DNA of 64,000 nt, taken from NCBI GenBank assembly GCA_024234735.1, contig JACKNV010000001.1, forward strand, positions 620,001-684,000, read 5' to 3'. This document shows, one piece after another, positions 8,825-18,406 of this stretch (the stretch's first letter is position 1; the number at the start of each line of letters is the position of its first letter). The notes under the pieces are model-generated. The model ran no database searches and was not told the DNA's origin. It worked only from the letters and a program-made list of their open reading frames with translations. This DNA comes from Pseudomonadales bacterium (GTDB lineage: Bacteria > Pseudomonadota > Gammaproteobacteria > Pseudomonadales > Halieaceae). Made by a program: the position numbers and the translations under genes.

Positions 8825-11800
8825 TGGAAAGTCTGATTAGTAAGTATTCAAGCTACTCGACTTTAGCGCAGGCAGCATATGCTGACCTAGAAAAAAGTAT
8901 GACTAATATTGAATATACTGACGCACTTACTAATACAGATGCGCAAGAAATGACTGGCGAGCAAGCGATTGCATTCGTTAGCCGCTATGAATTGAAAGAT
9001 TCGAAGCCAAATACCCCATCCGGTTTCTCAGGCGCGCTTTTCTATGACACCGTCGAAAATAAATATGTCATGGCGTTGCGAGGTACAGAATTTGAGTTGT
9101 CTCCCGACGTATTTCCCGACCTTTTTCTAACGGATTTGGGCGATATCGGTGCAGACGGCTTGGCTACCCGTCAAATCATTGATATGTATAACTGGTTTCT
9201 GGAACTGACCACTCAGGCTGGAGAGACGATCAGGCGCATTGACTATACGCCCACAGACCTTCCTTTTACGGCCGCGGAACTATTTACTCCCTCCAGTTTT
9301 GAACTTGTCGATACAGGCGTGGTTGCTGCTACTGATGGAGAGTTGGTTGGAAAAACGTTCGATGTAACGGGGCATTCATTGGGTGGGCACTTGGCTCTGG
9401 CAATGAGTCACCTGGCGCCATCATCTGTGCAAGATGTCTATACCTATAATGCTGTTGGATTCGATCCATCAAGTGCTTTCATTCAGGGGTCAGACGAGTT
9501 TTTTCGATATCTCAGGGCCGAAATAGCTGCGGCAATGGGTGCTTCGGATATTGCTCTCGATTGGTCAGAGAACACAGCCGAAAATACCTTTAACATCGTA
9601 ACACTGAACGATATTGTTTCCGAGATTGGGATGGTTCCTGGTTCACCGCCAATCCTATCTTTCAGTGAGGCGTCGCTGGTTACGGATAGTACTGTCGCAA
9701 AATCCTTAAATGCGCTGGCCGCGCATTCAATTATCGATCTGACACGTGCGCTGGATGTCAGCTCGCTTCTGTACGCTATAGATCCAAGTCTTGGTGTGGA
9801 AGCGGCGAATGCGCTTATGGGAAATTTTTCCAATGATAGAGCGTTGACCCTGGAGTCGGTCTTAAACACCTTGGTTGATTTTACCAATTTGGATTTCATA
9901 CCCGATAACGAAGACATCTACACTCTCCTTCGGGGTGGTAATAGCCTATATACAGCATTCGGAATTGGCCCGGGAAACGACACCGATGCGGGTTATGCAC
10001 TCACTCCCATCGTCGAAGGGGGGTTCGAAGTCGTTGATGTTGTGTCAGCCGCTAAGAGTGGTGATAGGGCAGCACTGTATGCTCTGCAGAAGCTCAATCC
10101 TTTCCTCATCAGCGGTGGCATCGCAGATGTAAGGTATCAGCAGTTGTATGATTCTGGTGAACTCAATGCCGAAAACGTCAGCAATGAGTATCTTGCTGCA
10201 AGGTCAAAATTCCTGAGTCTTGTGCTTGAGCGGAATGAAAATGACATCACTGGCCACGCTGTAATAATCGAAAGGTCTGGAGAGCCCTTTGCGGTTTTTA
10301 CTGATGTGGGAACGGGGATCGAAATTCAGACATTTTCGTTTTCTCCAGACGCCGTTCGATATATTTTTGGAAACGATCAAAACAACACAACCGAGCTTGT
10401 TGGTGGCGGACTGGGAGACTATCTCTTTGGTCGGGGCGGCCAGGATGTTCTAATAGGCAACGGTGGTGCAGATCAGCTGTTCGGTGGAACAGGCAATGAC
10501 CAAATAACGGGCGGTACGGGTGTCGACCTGCTTAGTGGGGGTCAAGGCGCCGATAGGTTTTACTGGAATACGGGTGATGAGGATGACGTCATTGTCGATT
10601 ACGACGATGCTGGCGACCGGATACTTGTCAACAACATCGATCTTGCCTCCCTTAAATTCCAACGGGCTTCAACGAATTCTCCCTATTACATCGACAGTGC
10701 ACATCCTGACATCACAATGCACTACGAAGGCGACTTCCTCACCATCAACATAGGGTCCGGGTCGGATGCCGGCAGTATCACCGTTACCCAGTTCACGCCG
10801 GCTCTTGGCCAGGATTATGGTATCGTTCTCAATGATTACACTGTCGCGCCTCCTGTCACCGACATCACCGTGGCCACGCTGGGCAACAGTAACCTCGCCG
10901 CGGATGACGAAACCGATCCCAGCGCCTACTACCGCCAGACGCTAGCCCAGCGGGGACTCGATTGGTCCACCATTGGTATCGCTTTCGACGCAACGGCGGT
11001 GTCCAACTATACCGCCGGGACGTTGCACGGCACCAGTGGCGGCGCCTTCGAGGGCGGCCCGGTAGACGATTCCCTGGTGGGTGGCAGCGGATCCAATGCC
11101 CTGCACGGGCTGGCCGGCAACGATTTTATCGATGGCGACGGCGGGGATGATTTCCTGGAGGGCGGCGCCGGCTCGGATAGGATTGCCGGCGGCGAGGGCA
11201 GCGACCTCTTGTTCGGCAGTGCCCGGGTAGGGCTGCTGGATGCCCTCGATCCGGCAGATCCCTACGACCTGTTCTATCGGCTACAAAGCGCCGGGCAGCC
11301 GGGCGACACAGATACACTGGACGGCGGTGCTGGAGACGATTTCATCAGTGGTGGCGAATACAGCGATCATCTTGACGGAGGCGCCGGGACTGACTATGTG
11401 CTGGGAGGCACAGGGAGCGATTTTATCAGCGGTGGTTCAGACCGGGACGTCATCTACGGGGATTCGGCACTCAATTATCGCTATGTGGAACTAACCCCCG
11501 GTATCGTTACTGAGGAACTGACAATTGCCTTTGCCGACGGCTCGGACACTGTCGCGCAGTACGACGATATGATCCACGCAGGGGCCGGTGATGACACGGT
11601 CTGGGGCGAGTTGGGTGACGATACCGTGTATGGCGAAGATGGCGACGACAACCTGATTGGCGACCGCTATGTCGATACGGCTTACTTCAGCGCCGAGCTA
11701 CCGGCCTATACTGCGACGTCTCCAGAACTGGAAGCAAGCCTGCAGGGTGACGACCGCCTTTTCGGTGGCGCGGGCAGCGATTTGCTGATGGGCCTCGCGG

Positions 11801-14800
11801 GTGACGACCTGCTCGCTGGTGGTACCGACAATGACACGCTACTGGGTGGCCTGGGTAATGATACCTATTCATTCGAGGATGGGGACGGTCAGGATATTAT
11901 CGAGGATTCAGACGGTATCCACACGTTGCTGTTCAGCGATATTGCGTTAAGTGATTTGCAAGTGGTATTCCAGGGCGAGCAGGTGAGGGTAGGCACGGGC
12001 CTGGGCGCGCAGGGTTATTTCCTGTCACGAGATCAGTGGAACAATGTACAGATTGCCATCGGCTCAACCGGTGCGATCATAGAGCGTTCACGCCTGGATA
12101 CTTCCTACTTCGATGCGGTTGGTAATTTGCTGCTTACTGTTAATGGCACGGATTCGCTGACTGAGGCCGAGCGCGATTCGGCGCTTACGGTGGACACCAG
12201 CGACCCGGACGGGCCCCGGCTTGTCGTGGGAGCGGGCGCAGATACAGTCGAGATCGAGGCTAATGCCGATGGCAGTGCCACGATGCGGGTCATCAATAGC
12301 GACGCGGTATTGCTCGTACTGGAGTTGACACAAATACAGTTAGGCTCGGGGCTGGATTTTCTGCAGCTTCTCGATGGCATCAGTCTTAATTTAATGGGCT
12401 TCTCAGGCGGTGTAGTCGGCTCCGATGGCGACGATCTGATTATTGGCGGTAACGGCGCGGACCAGCTACATGGCGGCGGCGGTGATGACGTTATCGAAGG
12501 TAGTGGTGGTGACGATGATCTGGATGGCGGCATCGGTAATGATGTGTTGCGGGGAGGGAGCGGTAACGACTATCTGTATGGGGGTGACGGCGCGGGCTCG
12601 GATGTTCTCGAGGGCGGGATCGGTGCCGATGCCCTCGATGGCGGAAGTGGCAGCGATACCTACGTCTTTGCCAGGGGCGATGGACAGGATCTGATCGCAG
12701 ATTCCATTGGCAGCCACTATCTGGTGTTTGATTCATCGGTCGACCCGGGCGCAGTCCTGTTTTACTACACCGGTTCCAGCGATTCACAGTTCCGGCTCGA
12801 ATACGGCCCGGGAGACAGCCTTGTTTCCCAGGGTATTTCCTCTTTTTACCATCTTGGTGGAATCACCGTGGACGGCAGCGAGATTCCCCTGGTGCAACGC
12901 TCAGACCTGCTGGACGGTACATTCTACGACACCCGTTGGAACGATGTTTTTGAAACCAGCGATGGGAACGACATAATCCATGTCAATGGTTGGGGCGATG
13001 ATGTCATTCGATTATTCGCGGGCGACGGCCAGGATACTATCGTAGTCGACAATAACTACTATCCGGAGCTGATGGGCGAAATCCGCCTGGGTGCCGATAT
13101 CGACCTTGACGGTCTGTCTTTCAGTTTCCAGAACGGGGACGCTGTCATAGCCTATGGTGCGGGGGACCAGATCAGGCTGGATACCGATACGGTTTACACC
13201 TATCTGGACAATACCCTTGGCCGCTTCACCCTTGTATCAGAAGCCGATCCGGACTGGGTTCCGGTCATCCGCGCCGAGGGATATGTGGGTGACTTCCATG
13301 GTAGCTTTGGAACCGACCACATGATCGGTAGTGATCATGCCGAAACCATCCTGCCCGGTTATGGTGACGATATCATCGAAGCCGGTGACGCGCCCGACAG
13401 GATCGTCCTCAATGACGTCTACATGTATCAAGCGGCTGGTGGTATCGGGCACAAACAAATCTGGGGGCAGGGTGATAATGATACCGTGCAGGCTCCTCTT
13501 TTCCAGGGCCTGACCATTCACTATGAGTTGGGAGATGGTCACGATCGTATTGAATACGACTGGTCCTATTCCCGGCAGCATCCCTATCGGTTCGCCTTGT
13601 TTGAGGCGACGGGCACAGCAGAGTTTCAGGCCAATGGAGAGGATGTGCTGGTCTTTGGTGAAGGTATTACGCTGGCCGATCTCAGTTTTACCCGTATCGG
13701 CACTAGCCTGAGTATCGCGCTGGTGAATGGGACGGGCAGTGTAACCGTTGCTGATTTCTTTCACGCCTGGGATATTGAAACCACCGATGGCCGTGATTTG
13801 TACGCGCTGCTTGCGGAGGAAGGCCCCGTCGGTGACTCGCTCCTGGAAACCGCATTCCTGTCGGTATTGCCCAAAACACCCATTTCCACCCTTAGCTTTT
13901 CCGACGGTAGCAGTTACGCCATGGCCTCCGTCCTGGACGCGTACATGGAGGAAATCGAAATCACGGATGCCACCGTGATGGGTACCCCGGGGGACGACGA
14001 ACTCTACGCGACGGCGGGAGATGACGTCATCTATGGGCTCGGCGGGGATGATGACTTTCTCCTGTACGATTCTGATGAAGGCAGTGATCGCTTCATTGGC
14101 GGAGCGGGTTATGACCGGATACTGGGGTCGAATGGGAATATGACCCTCAGGCTGGATTCGTTTTTGTCATCCGACGGTATCGAGCTTGTCGATGGAGGCT
14201 ATGGCAGCAATCGCATCATTGGAACGGACGGCGGGAATGTCCTGGATTTTTCCGCGACCGCTCTCGTCAATGTCGACTCGATAGACGGTGGCGCGGGTGA
14301 CGATCACATTGTCGGCTCAGAGGGTGACGATCGCATACTGGGTGGCTCGGGTGATGACAGTCTCCTTGGCGGTGCTGGTGACGATAGTATTGATGACCTG
14401 GAGGGAAGCAACCAGATTGATGCAGGAGATGGCGACGACGCGATAGTCGCGGCGGACGAGAGCGTCATCGACCCCGGCTCTGGAAATGACTATATAGACT
14501 TGCAGGGCGGCAATAATACCATCCAGTTCAGCCCGGGCAGTGGTGCGGATACCCTGTATTTTGACGTCTCATCTGTCGGCAACACCACCGTTGTGGAAAT
14601 GGCCGCCGGGCTGACAGCCGATGATATCGAGATATTCACGGAGGAGAACCAGTGGGGAGACCGCGCATTGACAATCTATCTGCCAGCGACTGGGGATACG
14701 ATTTTTGCCAGTGCATACACCTATGATCCGGTACTCAACGAATTTGAACTGGCGAGTGATGCGACGCTCACCGCAATACTGTTTTCCGACGGTACGGTGA

Positions 14801-16350
14801 TTACCAGTGAAGAGCTGTTGGAGATTATCTCGGATGAACGCGGAGGCGGCGATGATGATGAATACAATTTCATCGTTGGTACCCCGGGCAACGACAAACT
14901 GGTAGGAACCGAGGCTGATGATGTTCTAGTCGGGCTCGAGGGCAACGACACCCTGCGAGGTGAAGCCGGTGATGATTATTTCGTAGTCGAAGGCACAGGG
15001 CAGGGAATTGACCGGTTTATCGGTGGGGATGGCCTCGATATGTTAGTTGGAGATGAAGAGGACGACACTTTCACCATGTCCAGAATGTTACCTGCCGACA
15101 GTGTGGAATTGGTCGATGGCTTCGCCGGCCTCAATATCATTGCCGGCACCAGTGGCGGCAACGTGCTCGATTTCTCGGCCACCGGGCTGTACAACATTGC
15201 AGCTATCGATGCCGGAGCGGGCAACGACAGAGTGACAGGCTCACAGGGAGACGACCTGGTGATCGGCGGTCCCGGCAACGACACCCTCAGGGGCGAAGGC
15301 GGGGATGACATCTTCGTGGTCGAGGGTGCCGACCAGGGCCGGGATCGCATCATTGGCGGTGCGGGCTTCGATACGATTCTGGGTGGCGAGGGTGACGATA
15401 CGTTTACCCTGGGCCACTCGCTGGCCGCAGACAGCATCGAGCTGATAGACGGTGGCCTGGGCAACAATACGATAGCGGGTACTTCCGGCGGCAATACCCT
15501 GGACTTTTCCGCGGTGCAATTGATCAATATAGCGTTTATCGATGCCGGGGCGGGTAACGACAGGGTGACGGGCTCCCAGGGTGACGATCGCGTGATTGGC
15601 GGTGCCGGCAACGACACCCTCAGGGGCGAGGGGGGGGATGACATCTTCGTGGTCGAGGGTGCCGACCAGGGTCGGGATCGTATCATCGGCGGCGCCGGCT
15701 TCGATACGATTCTGGGTGGCGAGGGCGACGATACGTTTACCCTGGGCCACTCGCTGGCCGCGGACAGCATCGAACTGATAGACGGTGGCCTGGGCTACAA
15801 TACGATTGCGGGTACTTCTGGCGGCAATACCCTGGATTTCACCGCGGTCGAGGTTCTGAATATCGCGACGATTGAAGGTGGTGGCGGTAACGACAAAATC
15901 ACTGGCTCGCTGGGGAACGACACCCTTGCAGGGGGAGTGGGTAACGATACCTTGAGCGGCGGTGCAGGGGATGACAGCTACCTGTTCGGAATCGGTGATG
16001 GGCGCGACACGATAAACAACAATGACGTCGATTCCGCGGCTTTGGACAGTCTGCGTATTACCGGTATCGATCATGACGACCTGTGGTTGTCACGCAGCGG
16101 CAACAACCTGTTGCTTGATGTCGTGGGTACCGACGATCGAATAATGATCCGTAACTGGTATTCGGATGAAGCTGCCCAATTGGACGCCGTCTACGCGGGA
16201 GGCCGTGTCCTGTTACGAGACGAGGTGGATCAGTTGGTCAACGCAATGGCTTCCTTTGATGTGCCCACCGGCGTCGGTGCCCTTGTGCCCGACGAAACGC
16301 ACATCGAGTTGGAGCCAACCCTCACGGCTGTCTGGCAACTGGCGGCATAG
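8821..16350 (+). CDS. Giant RTX protein with lipase-like N-terminal domain
   Basis: 2509 residues, no N-terminal signal peptide. Residues about 1-330 resemble a class 3 lipase-type alpha/beta hydrolase: GFSGALFYD...VMALRGTEF is followed by the nucleophile elbow GHSLGG with Ser186. From about residue 523 come many clusters of glycine- and aspartate-rich nonapeptides (GGxGxDxUx type) that bind calcium on export, interleaved with HCBP-related segments (GDGQDxIxD...LxF). Clusters lie near residues 523-580, 753-1020, 1195-1280, 1720-1890 and 2020-2400. The C-terminus (RNWYSDEAAQLDAVY...VDQLVNAMASF) has the look of a type I secretion signal region. No type I exporter genes are in the window. The first 2 kb is AT-rich and the rest GC-rich, so the gene looks mosaic. 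Enzymatic activity is inferred from the GHSLG motif only; an adhesin-like role is also possible. Confidence 0.85.
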   Translation: MMESLISKYSSYSTLAQAAYADLEKSMTNIEYTDALTNTDAQEMTGEQAIAFVSRYELKDSKPNTPSGFSGALFYDTVENKYVMALRGTEFELSPDVFPDLFLTDLGDIGADGLATRQIIDMYNWFLELTTQAGETIRRIDYTPTDLPFTAAELFTPSSFELVDTGVVAATDGELVGKTFDVTGHSLGGHLALAMSHLAPSSVQDVYTYNAVGFDPSSAFIQGSDEFFRYLRAEIAAAMGASDIALDWSENTAENTFNIVTLNDIVSEIGMVPGSPPILSFSEASLVTDSTVAKSLNALAAHSIIDLTRALDVSSLLYAIDPSLGVEAANALMGNFSNDRALTLESVLNTLVDFTNLDFIPDNEDIYTLLRGGNSLYTAFGIGPGNDTDAGYALTPIVEGGFEVVDVVSAAKSGDRAALYALQKLNPFLISGGIADVRYQQLYDSGELNAENVSNEYLAARSKFLSLVLERNENDITGHAVIIERSGEPFAVFTDVGTGIEIQTFSFSPDAVRYIFGNDQNNTTELVGGGLGDYLFGRGGQDVLIGNGGADQLFGGTGNDQITGGTGVDLLSGGQGADRFYWNTGDEDDVIVDYDDAGDRILVNNIDLASLKFQRASTNSPYYIDSAHPDITMHYEGDFLTINIGSGSDAGSITVTQFTPALGQDYGIVLNDYTVAPPVTDITVATLGNSNLAADDETDPSAYYRQTLAQRGLDWSTIGIAFDATAVSNYTAGTLHGTSGGAFEGGPVDDSLVGGSGSNALHGLAGNDFIDGDGGDDFLEGGAGSDRIAGGEGSDLLFGSARVGLLDALDPADPYDLFYRLQSAGQPGDTDTLDGGAGDDFISGGEYSDHLDGGAGTDYVLGGTGSDFISGGSDRDVIYGDSALNYRYVELTPGIVTEELTIAFADGSDTVAQYDDMIHAGAGDDTVWGELGDDTVYGEDGDDNLIGDRYVDTAYFSAELPAYTATSPELEASLQGDDRLFGGAGSDLLMGLAGDDLLAGGTDNDTLLGGLGNDTYSFEDGDGQDIIEDSDGIHTLLFSDIALSDLQVVFQGEQVRVGTGLGAQGYFLSRDQWNNVQIAIGSTGAIIERSRLDTSYFDAVGNLLLTVNGTDSLTEAERDSALTVDTSDPDGPRLVVGAGADTVEIEANADGSATMRVINSDAVLLVLELTQIQLGSGLDFLQLLDGISLNLMGFSGGVVGSDGDDLIIGGNGADQLHGGGGDDVIEGSGGDDDLDGGIGNDVLRGGSGNDYLYGGDGAGSDVLEGGIGADALDGGSGSDTYVFARGDGQDLIADSIGSHYLVFDSSVDPGAVLFYYTGSSDSQFRLEYGPGDSLVSQGISSFYHLGGITVDGSEIPLVQRSDLLDGTFYDTRWNDVFETSDGNDIIHVNGWGDDVIRLFAGDGQDTIVVDNNYYPELMGEIRLGADIDLDGLSFSFQNGDAVIAYGAGDQIRLDTDTVYTYLDNTLGRFTLVSEADPDWVPVIRAEGYVGDFHGSFGTDHMIGSDHAETILPGYGDDIIEAGDAPDRIVLNDVYMYQAAGGIGHKQIWGQGDNDTVQAPLFQGLTIHYELGDGHDRIEYDWSYSRQHPYRFALFEATGTAEFQANGEDVLVFGEGITLADLSFTRIGTSLSIALVNGTGSVTVADFFHAWDIETTDGRDLYALLAEEGPVGDSLLETAFLSVLPKTPISTLSFSDGSSYAMASVLDAYMEEIEITDATVMGTPGDDELYATAGDDVIYGLGGDDDFLLYDSDEGSDRFIGGAGYDRILGSNGNMTLRLDSFLSSDGIELVDGGYGSNRIIGTDGGNVLDFSATALVNVDSIDGGAGDDHIVGSEGDDRILGGSGDDSLLGGAGDDSIDDLEGSNQIDAGDGDDAIVAADESVIDPGSGNDYIDLQGGNNTIQFSPGSGADTLYFDVSSVGNTTVVEMAAGLTADDIEIFTEENQWGDRALTIYLPATGDTIFASAYTYDPVLNEFELASDATLTAILFSDGTVITSEELLEIISDERGGGDDDEYNFIVGTPGNDKLVGTEADDVLVGLEGNDTLRGEAGDDYFVVEGTGQGIDRFIGGDGLDMLVGDEEDDTFTMSRMLPADSVELVDGFAGLNIIAGTSGGNVLDFSATGLYNIAAIDAGAGNDRVTGSQGDDLVIGGPGNDTLRGEGGDDIFVVEGADQGRDRIIGGAGFDTILGGEGDDTFTLGHSLAADSIELIDGGLGNNTIAGTSGGNTLDFSAVQLINIAFIDAGAGNDRVTGSQGDDRVIGGAGNDTLRGEGGDDIFVVEGADQGRDRIIGGAGFDTILGGEGDDTFTLGHSLAADSIELIDGGLGYNTIAGTSGGNTLDFTAVEVLNIATIEGGGGNDKITGSLGNDTLAGGVGNDTLSGGAGDDSYLFGIGDGRDTINNNDVDSAALDSLRITGIDHDDLWLSRSGNNLLLDVVGTDDRIMIRNWYSDEAAQLDAVYAGGRVLLRDEVDQLVNAMASFDVPTGVGALVPDETHIELEPTLTAVWQLAA
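13981..14313 (+). repeat. RTX module, copy A (diverged)
   Basis: A 333-bp (111-residue) module: RTX nonapeptides, then DRFIGGAGYD, a segment ending IELVDGG, then NVLDFSAT and IDGGAGDD. It has the same period and order as the three copies at 14878-15903 but is diverged in sequence. Confidence 0.75.
14878..15903 (+). repeat. Tandem RTX modules, copies B, C and D
   Basis: Three consecutive modules: B 14878-15237 (360 bp), C 15238-15570 (333 bp), D 15571-15903 (333 bp). C and D are almost identical at nucleotide level over most of their length, including long runs such as GAGGGTGCCGACCAGGG. B is 27 bp longer, exactly one extra nonapeptide. The pattern indicates recent in-frame duplication. Confidence 0.85.
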
Positions 16351-16571
16351 AATGGGCCAGCGACAGGGCGACAGGCATTCGAGATTCCAGGGCGGCACCG
16401 CTCGCATGCCGAATATTGAGTAAGAATATGTATAAAAAACAAAATGATATATACAGATATTAAATTTAAATATAGGTTATAGGCCGCCCGTTATCGAAGC
16501 GCCCACGAGCTGCCTGGAAGTCGGTTAGGGGGCTGTCAGCACAGCGCAGGCAGGCGTGGCGGCCCACTGTT

Positions 16572-16599
16572 TTGAGTCGTCTGCCGGCTGGTGTATCCT
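16572..16599 (+). promoter_or_regulatory. Candidate sigma-70 promoter for dnaX
   Basis: TTGAGT at 16572 and TATCCT at 16594 with a 16-base spacer, 35 bases before the dnaX ATG. Confidence 0.45.
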
Positions 16600-16633
16600 A
16601 GGCCTCTTTTCCAGCCCAAAGGCAAATCCCTTC

Positions 16634-18397
16634 ATGTCCTACCAGGTGTTGGCGCGCAAGTGGCGACCCAAGACTTTCCGTGAAATGGTCGGCCAGGAGC
16701 ACGTGCTGCAAGCCCTGGTGAACGCCCTCGACCACGATCGCCTGCACCACGCCTACCTGTTCACCGGCACCCGCGGCGTGGGTAAAACCACCATCGCGCG
16801 TATTCTCGCCAAGTGCCTCAATTGCGAGAGCGGGGTGAGCTCCCAGCCCTGTGGCCAGTGTGCCTCCTGTCTGGAGATAGCCGAGGGCCGCAGTATCGAT
16901 TTGATCGAGGTGGACGCCGCCTCGCGCACCAAGGTGGAGGATACCCGGGAACTGCTGGAAAACGTGCAGTATGCACCCACCCGGTCGCGCTACAAGGTCT
17001 ACCTGATCGACGAGGTCCACATGTTGTCGGCGCACAGCTTCAACGCGCTGCTCAAGACCCTTGAAGAGCCACCGCCGCATGTGAAGTTCCTGCTGGCAAC
17101 CACCGATCCGCAGAAGCTGCCGGTGACCATTCTATCCCGCTGCCTGCAGTTCAACCTCAAGAACATGCCCGCGGAACAGATCGTCGGGCATTTGCGCACG
17201 GTGCTCGAACAGGAGATGGTGAGTTTCGAGGAGCCGGCCCTGTACCTGCTGGGGCGCGCGGCGGCCGGCAGCATGCGCGATGCCCTCAGCCTTACCGACC
17301 AGGCCATCGCGTTCGGTTCCGGCAGGTTGCTCGAGGCCGAAGTGCGCAGCATGCTCGGCAGCGTCGATCTCGATTTCATTTACCGCCTGCTGGAGGCACT
17401 GGCGGCGGGTGACGCAGCGGCCCTACTGGCGTTGTCGGCGAACATGGCGGAGCACGCCCCGGATTACGAGGGCAGCCTGGACGAGTTGATTTCCGCCCTG
17501 CACCGGGTGGCCGTGGCCCAGGCGGTGCCGGCGGCGGTGGACGGCAGCTGGGGCGACGCCGAGCGCATTAGCGGGCTGGCCGCGGCGATGACCGCCGAGG
17601 ACACCCAGCTGTTCTACCAGGTAGCGCTCAATGGCAAGCGCGATATGGCCTACGCCGCCGATCCGCGCAGCGGGTTCGAGATGGTTCTGTTGCGCATGGT
17701 GGCGTTCCGGCCCGCGGCGGTCGTCGACGAGAATGCTACCCTGGAAGTGATCCCGGAAACCGCTCCCCCGGCCGCTGGTGTCGCCCCGGAGGGCGACCGC
17801 CACGTAAAAAAGCCACCTAGGGAGCCGGTGGTCGCTCCGGCTCCTGCGGCGAAGCAGCGCGCTACCACCGCTGCCGGTGCCTCCGCCGAGGCGGCCCCGG
17901 CCACCCGGCAAACGCCATTTCCGCCGCAGGAAGCCCGGCCGGAGCCAGCGGCTCCGGGGCCCCGGGAGAGTGATTCGGCCGCCGTAGAAACCGCGCCCCG
18001 GGTGGTGGAGTTGGCGCCACATAACTGGCACCTGCTGGTAGAGGAGTTGGGCCTGCGCGGAATTGTGTATAACATTGCCAGCAATTGCGAATTGCGCAGC
18101 AGCGCTGGCGACAGCGTGCAGTTCGTGCTCGACCCCACCAACGCGTCGCTCTATAACAGCGGTCACCTGGCGCAGATCCAGAAAGCCCTGGAGCGCAGGC
18201 TGGGCTGCTCCCTGGCGGTCAAAATCGAGCCGGGAGAACTGCTGGCCGAGACACCGGTGCAGTTGCAGCGGCGCCAGCGCAGTGAACGCCAGCAGGCCGC
18301 CGTGGCCTCGTTGGAAGCGGACCCGGTATTACAGGACTTGATCAATCGTTTCGACGGGGAGCTCGATCGGGGGTCAATCGTTCCAGTGGATTCTTAG
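16634..18397 (+). CDS. dnaX: DNA polymerase III subunits tau/gamma
   Basis: 587-residue clamp-loader ATPase and replisome organiser. N-terminal AAA+ domain with Walker A GTRGVGKTT, a zinc-binding set of cysteines (CLNC...CGQCASC), Walker B LIDEVHML and sensor residues in LATTDPQKLPVTILSRC. Residues about 365-465 are a Pro/Ala-rich linker, and the C-terminal tau domain follows. ATG 16634 matches the conserved MSYQVLARKWRP start; the frame upstream is not conserved in character. At codons 391-393 the sequence A AAA AAG allows a -1 shift that ends two codons later (TAG 17818-17820), giving a gamma product of about 395 residues. It is followed by ybaB and recR, the usual gene order. Confidence 0.97.
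   Translation: MSYQVLARKWRPKTFREMVGQEHVLQALVNALDHDRLHHAYLFTGTRGVGKTTIARILAKCLNCESGVSSQPCGQCASCLEIAEGRSIDLIEVDAASRTKVEDTRELLENVQYAPTRSRYKVYLIDEVHMLSAHSFNALLKTLEEPPPHVKFLLATTDPQKLPVTILSRCLQFNLKNMPAEQIVGHLRTVLEQEMVSFEEPALYLLGRAAAGSMRDALSLTDQAIAFGSGRLLEAEVRSMLGSVDLDFIYRLLEALAAGDAAALLALSANMAEHAPDYEGSLDELISALHRVAVAQAVPAAVDGSWGDAERISGLAAAMTAEDTQLFYQVALNGKRDMAYAADPRSGFEMVLLRMVAFRPAAVVDENATLEVIPETAPPAAGVAPEGDRHVKKPPREPVVAPAPAAKQRATTAAGASAEAAPATRQTPFPPQEARPEPAAPGPRESDSAAVETAPRVVELAPHNWHLLVEELGLRGIVYNIASNCELRSSAGDSVQFVLDPTNASLYNSGHLAQIQKALERRLGCSLAVKIEPGELLAETPVQLQRRQRSERQQAAVASLEADPVLQDLINRFDGELDRGSIVPVDS
17788..17844 (+). promoter_or_regulatory. Programmed -1 frameshift signal in dnaX
   Basis: Three elements in order: a Shine-Dalgarno-like GGAGGG at 17788-17793, the slippery heptamer AAAAAAG at 17806-17812 in the frame A AAA AAG, and a perfect 8-bp hairpin GGAGCCGG/CCGGCTCC at 17821-17844 starting 8 bases after the heptamer. 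The -1 frame stop TAG lies at 17818-17820. This is the same arrangement that produces gamma in E. coli. Confidence 0.9.
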
Positions 18398-18406
18398 GAT
18401 ACAGCT

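Noticed and set aside
15241..16074. Minus-strand frame of 277 codons in the RTX gene, and CRISPR-like repetition
   Set aside because: The frame is a shadow of the glycine/aspartate repeats. The repetition is coding nonapeptides and 333-bp modules without unique spacers, so it is not a CRISPR array.
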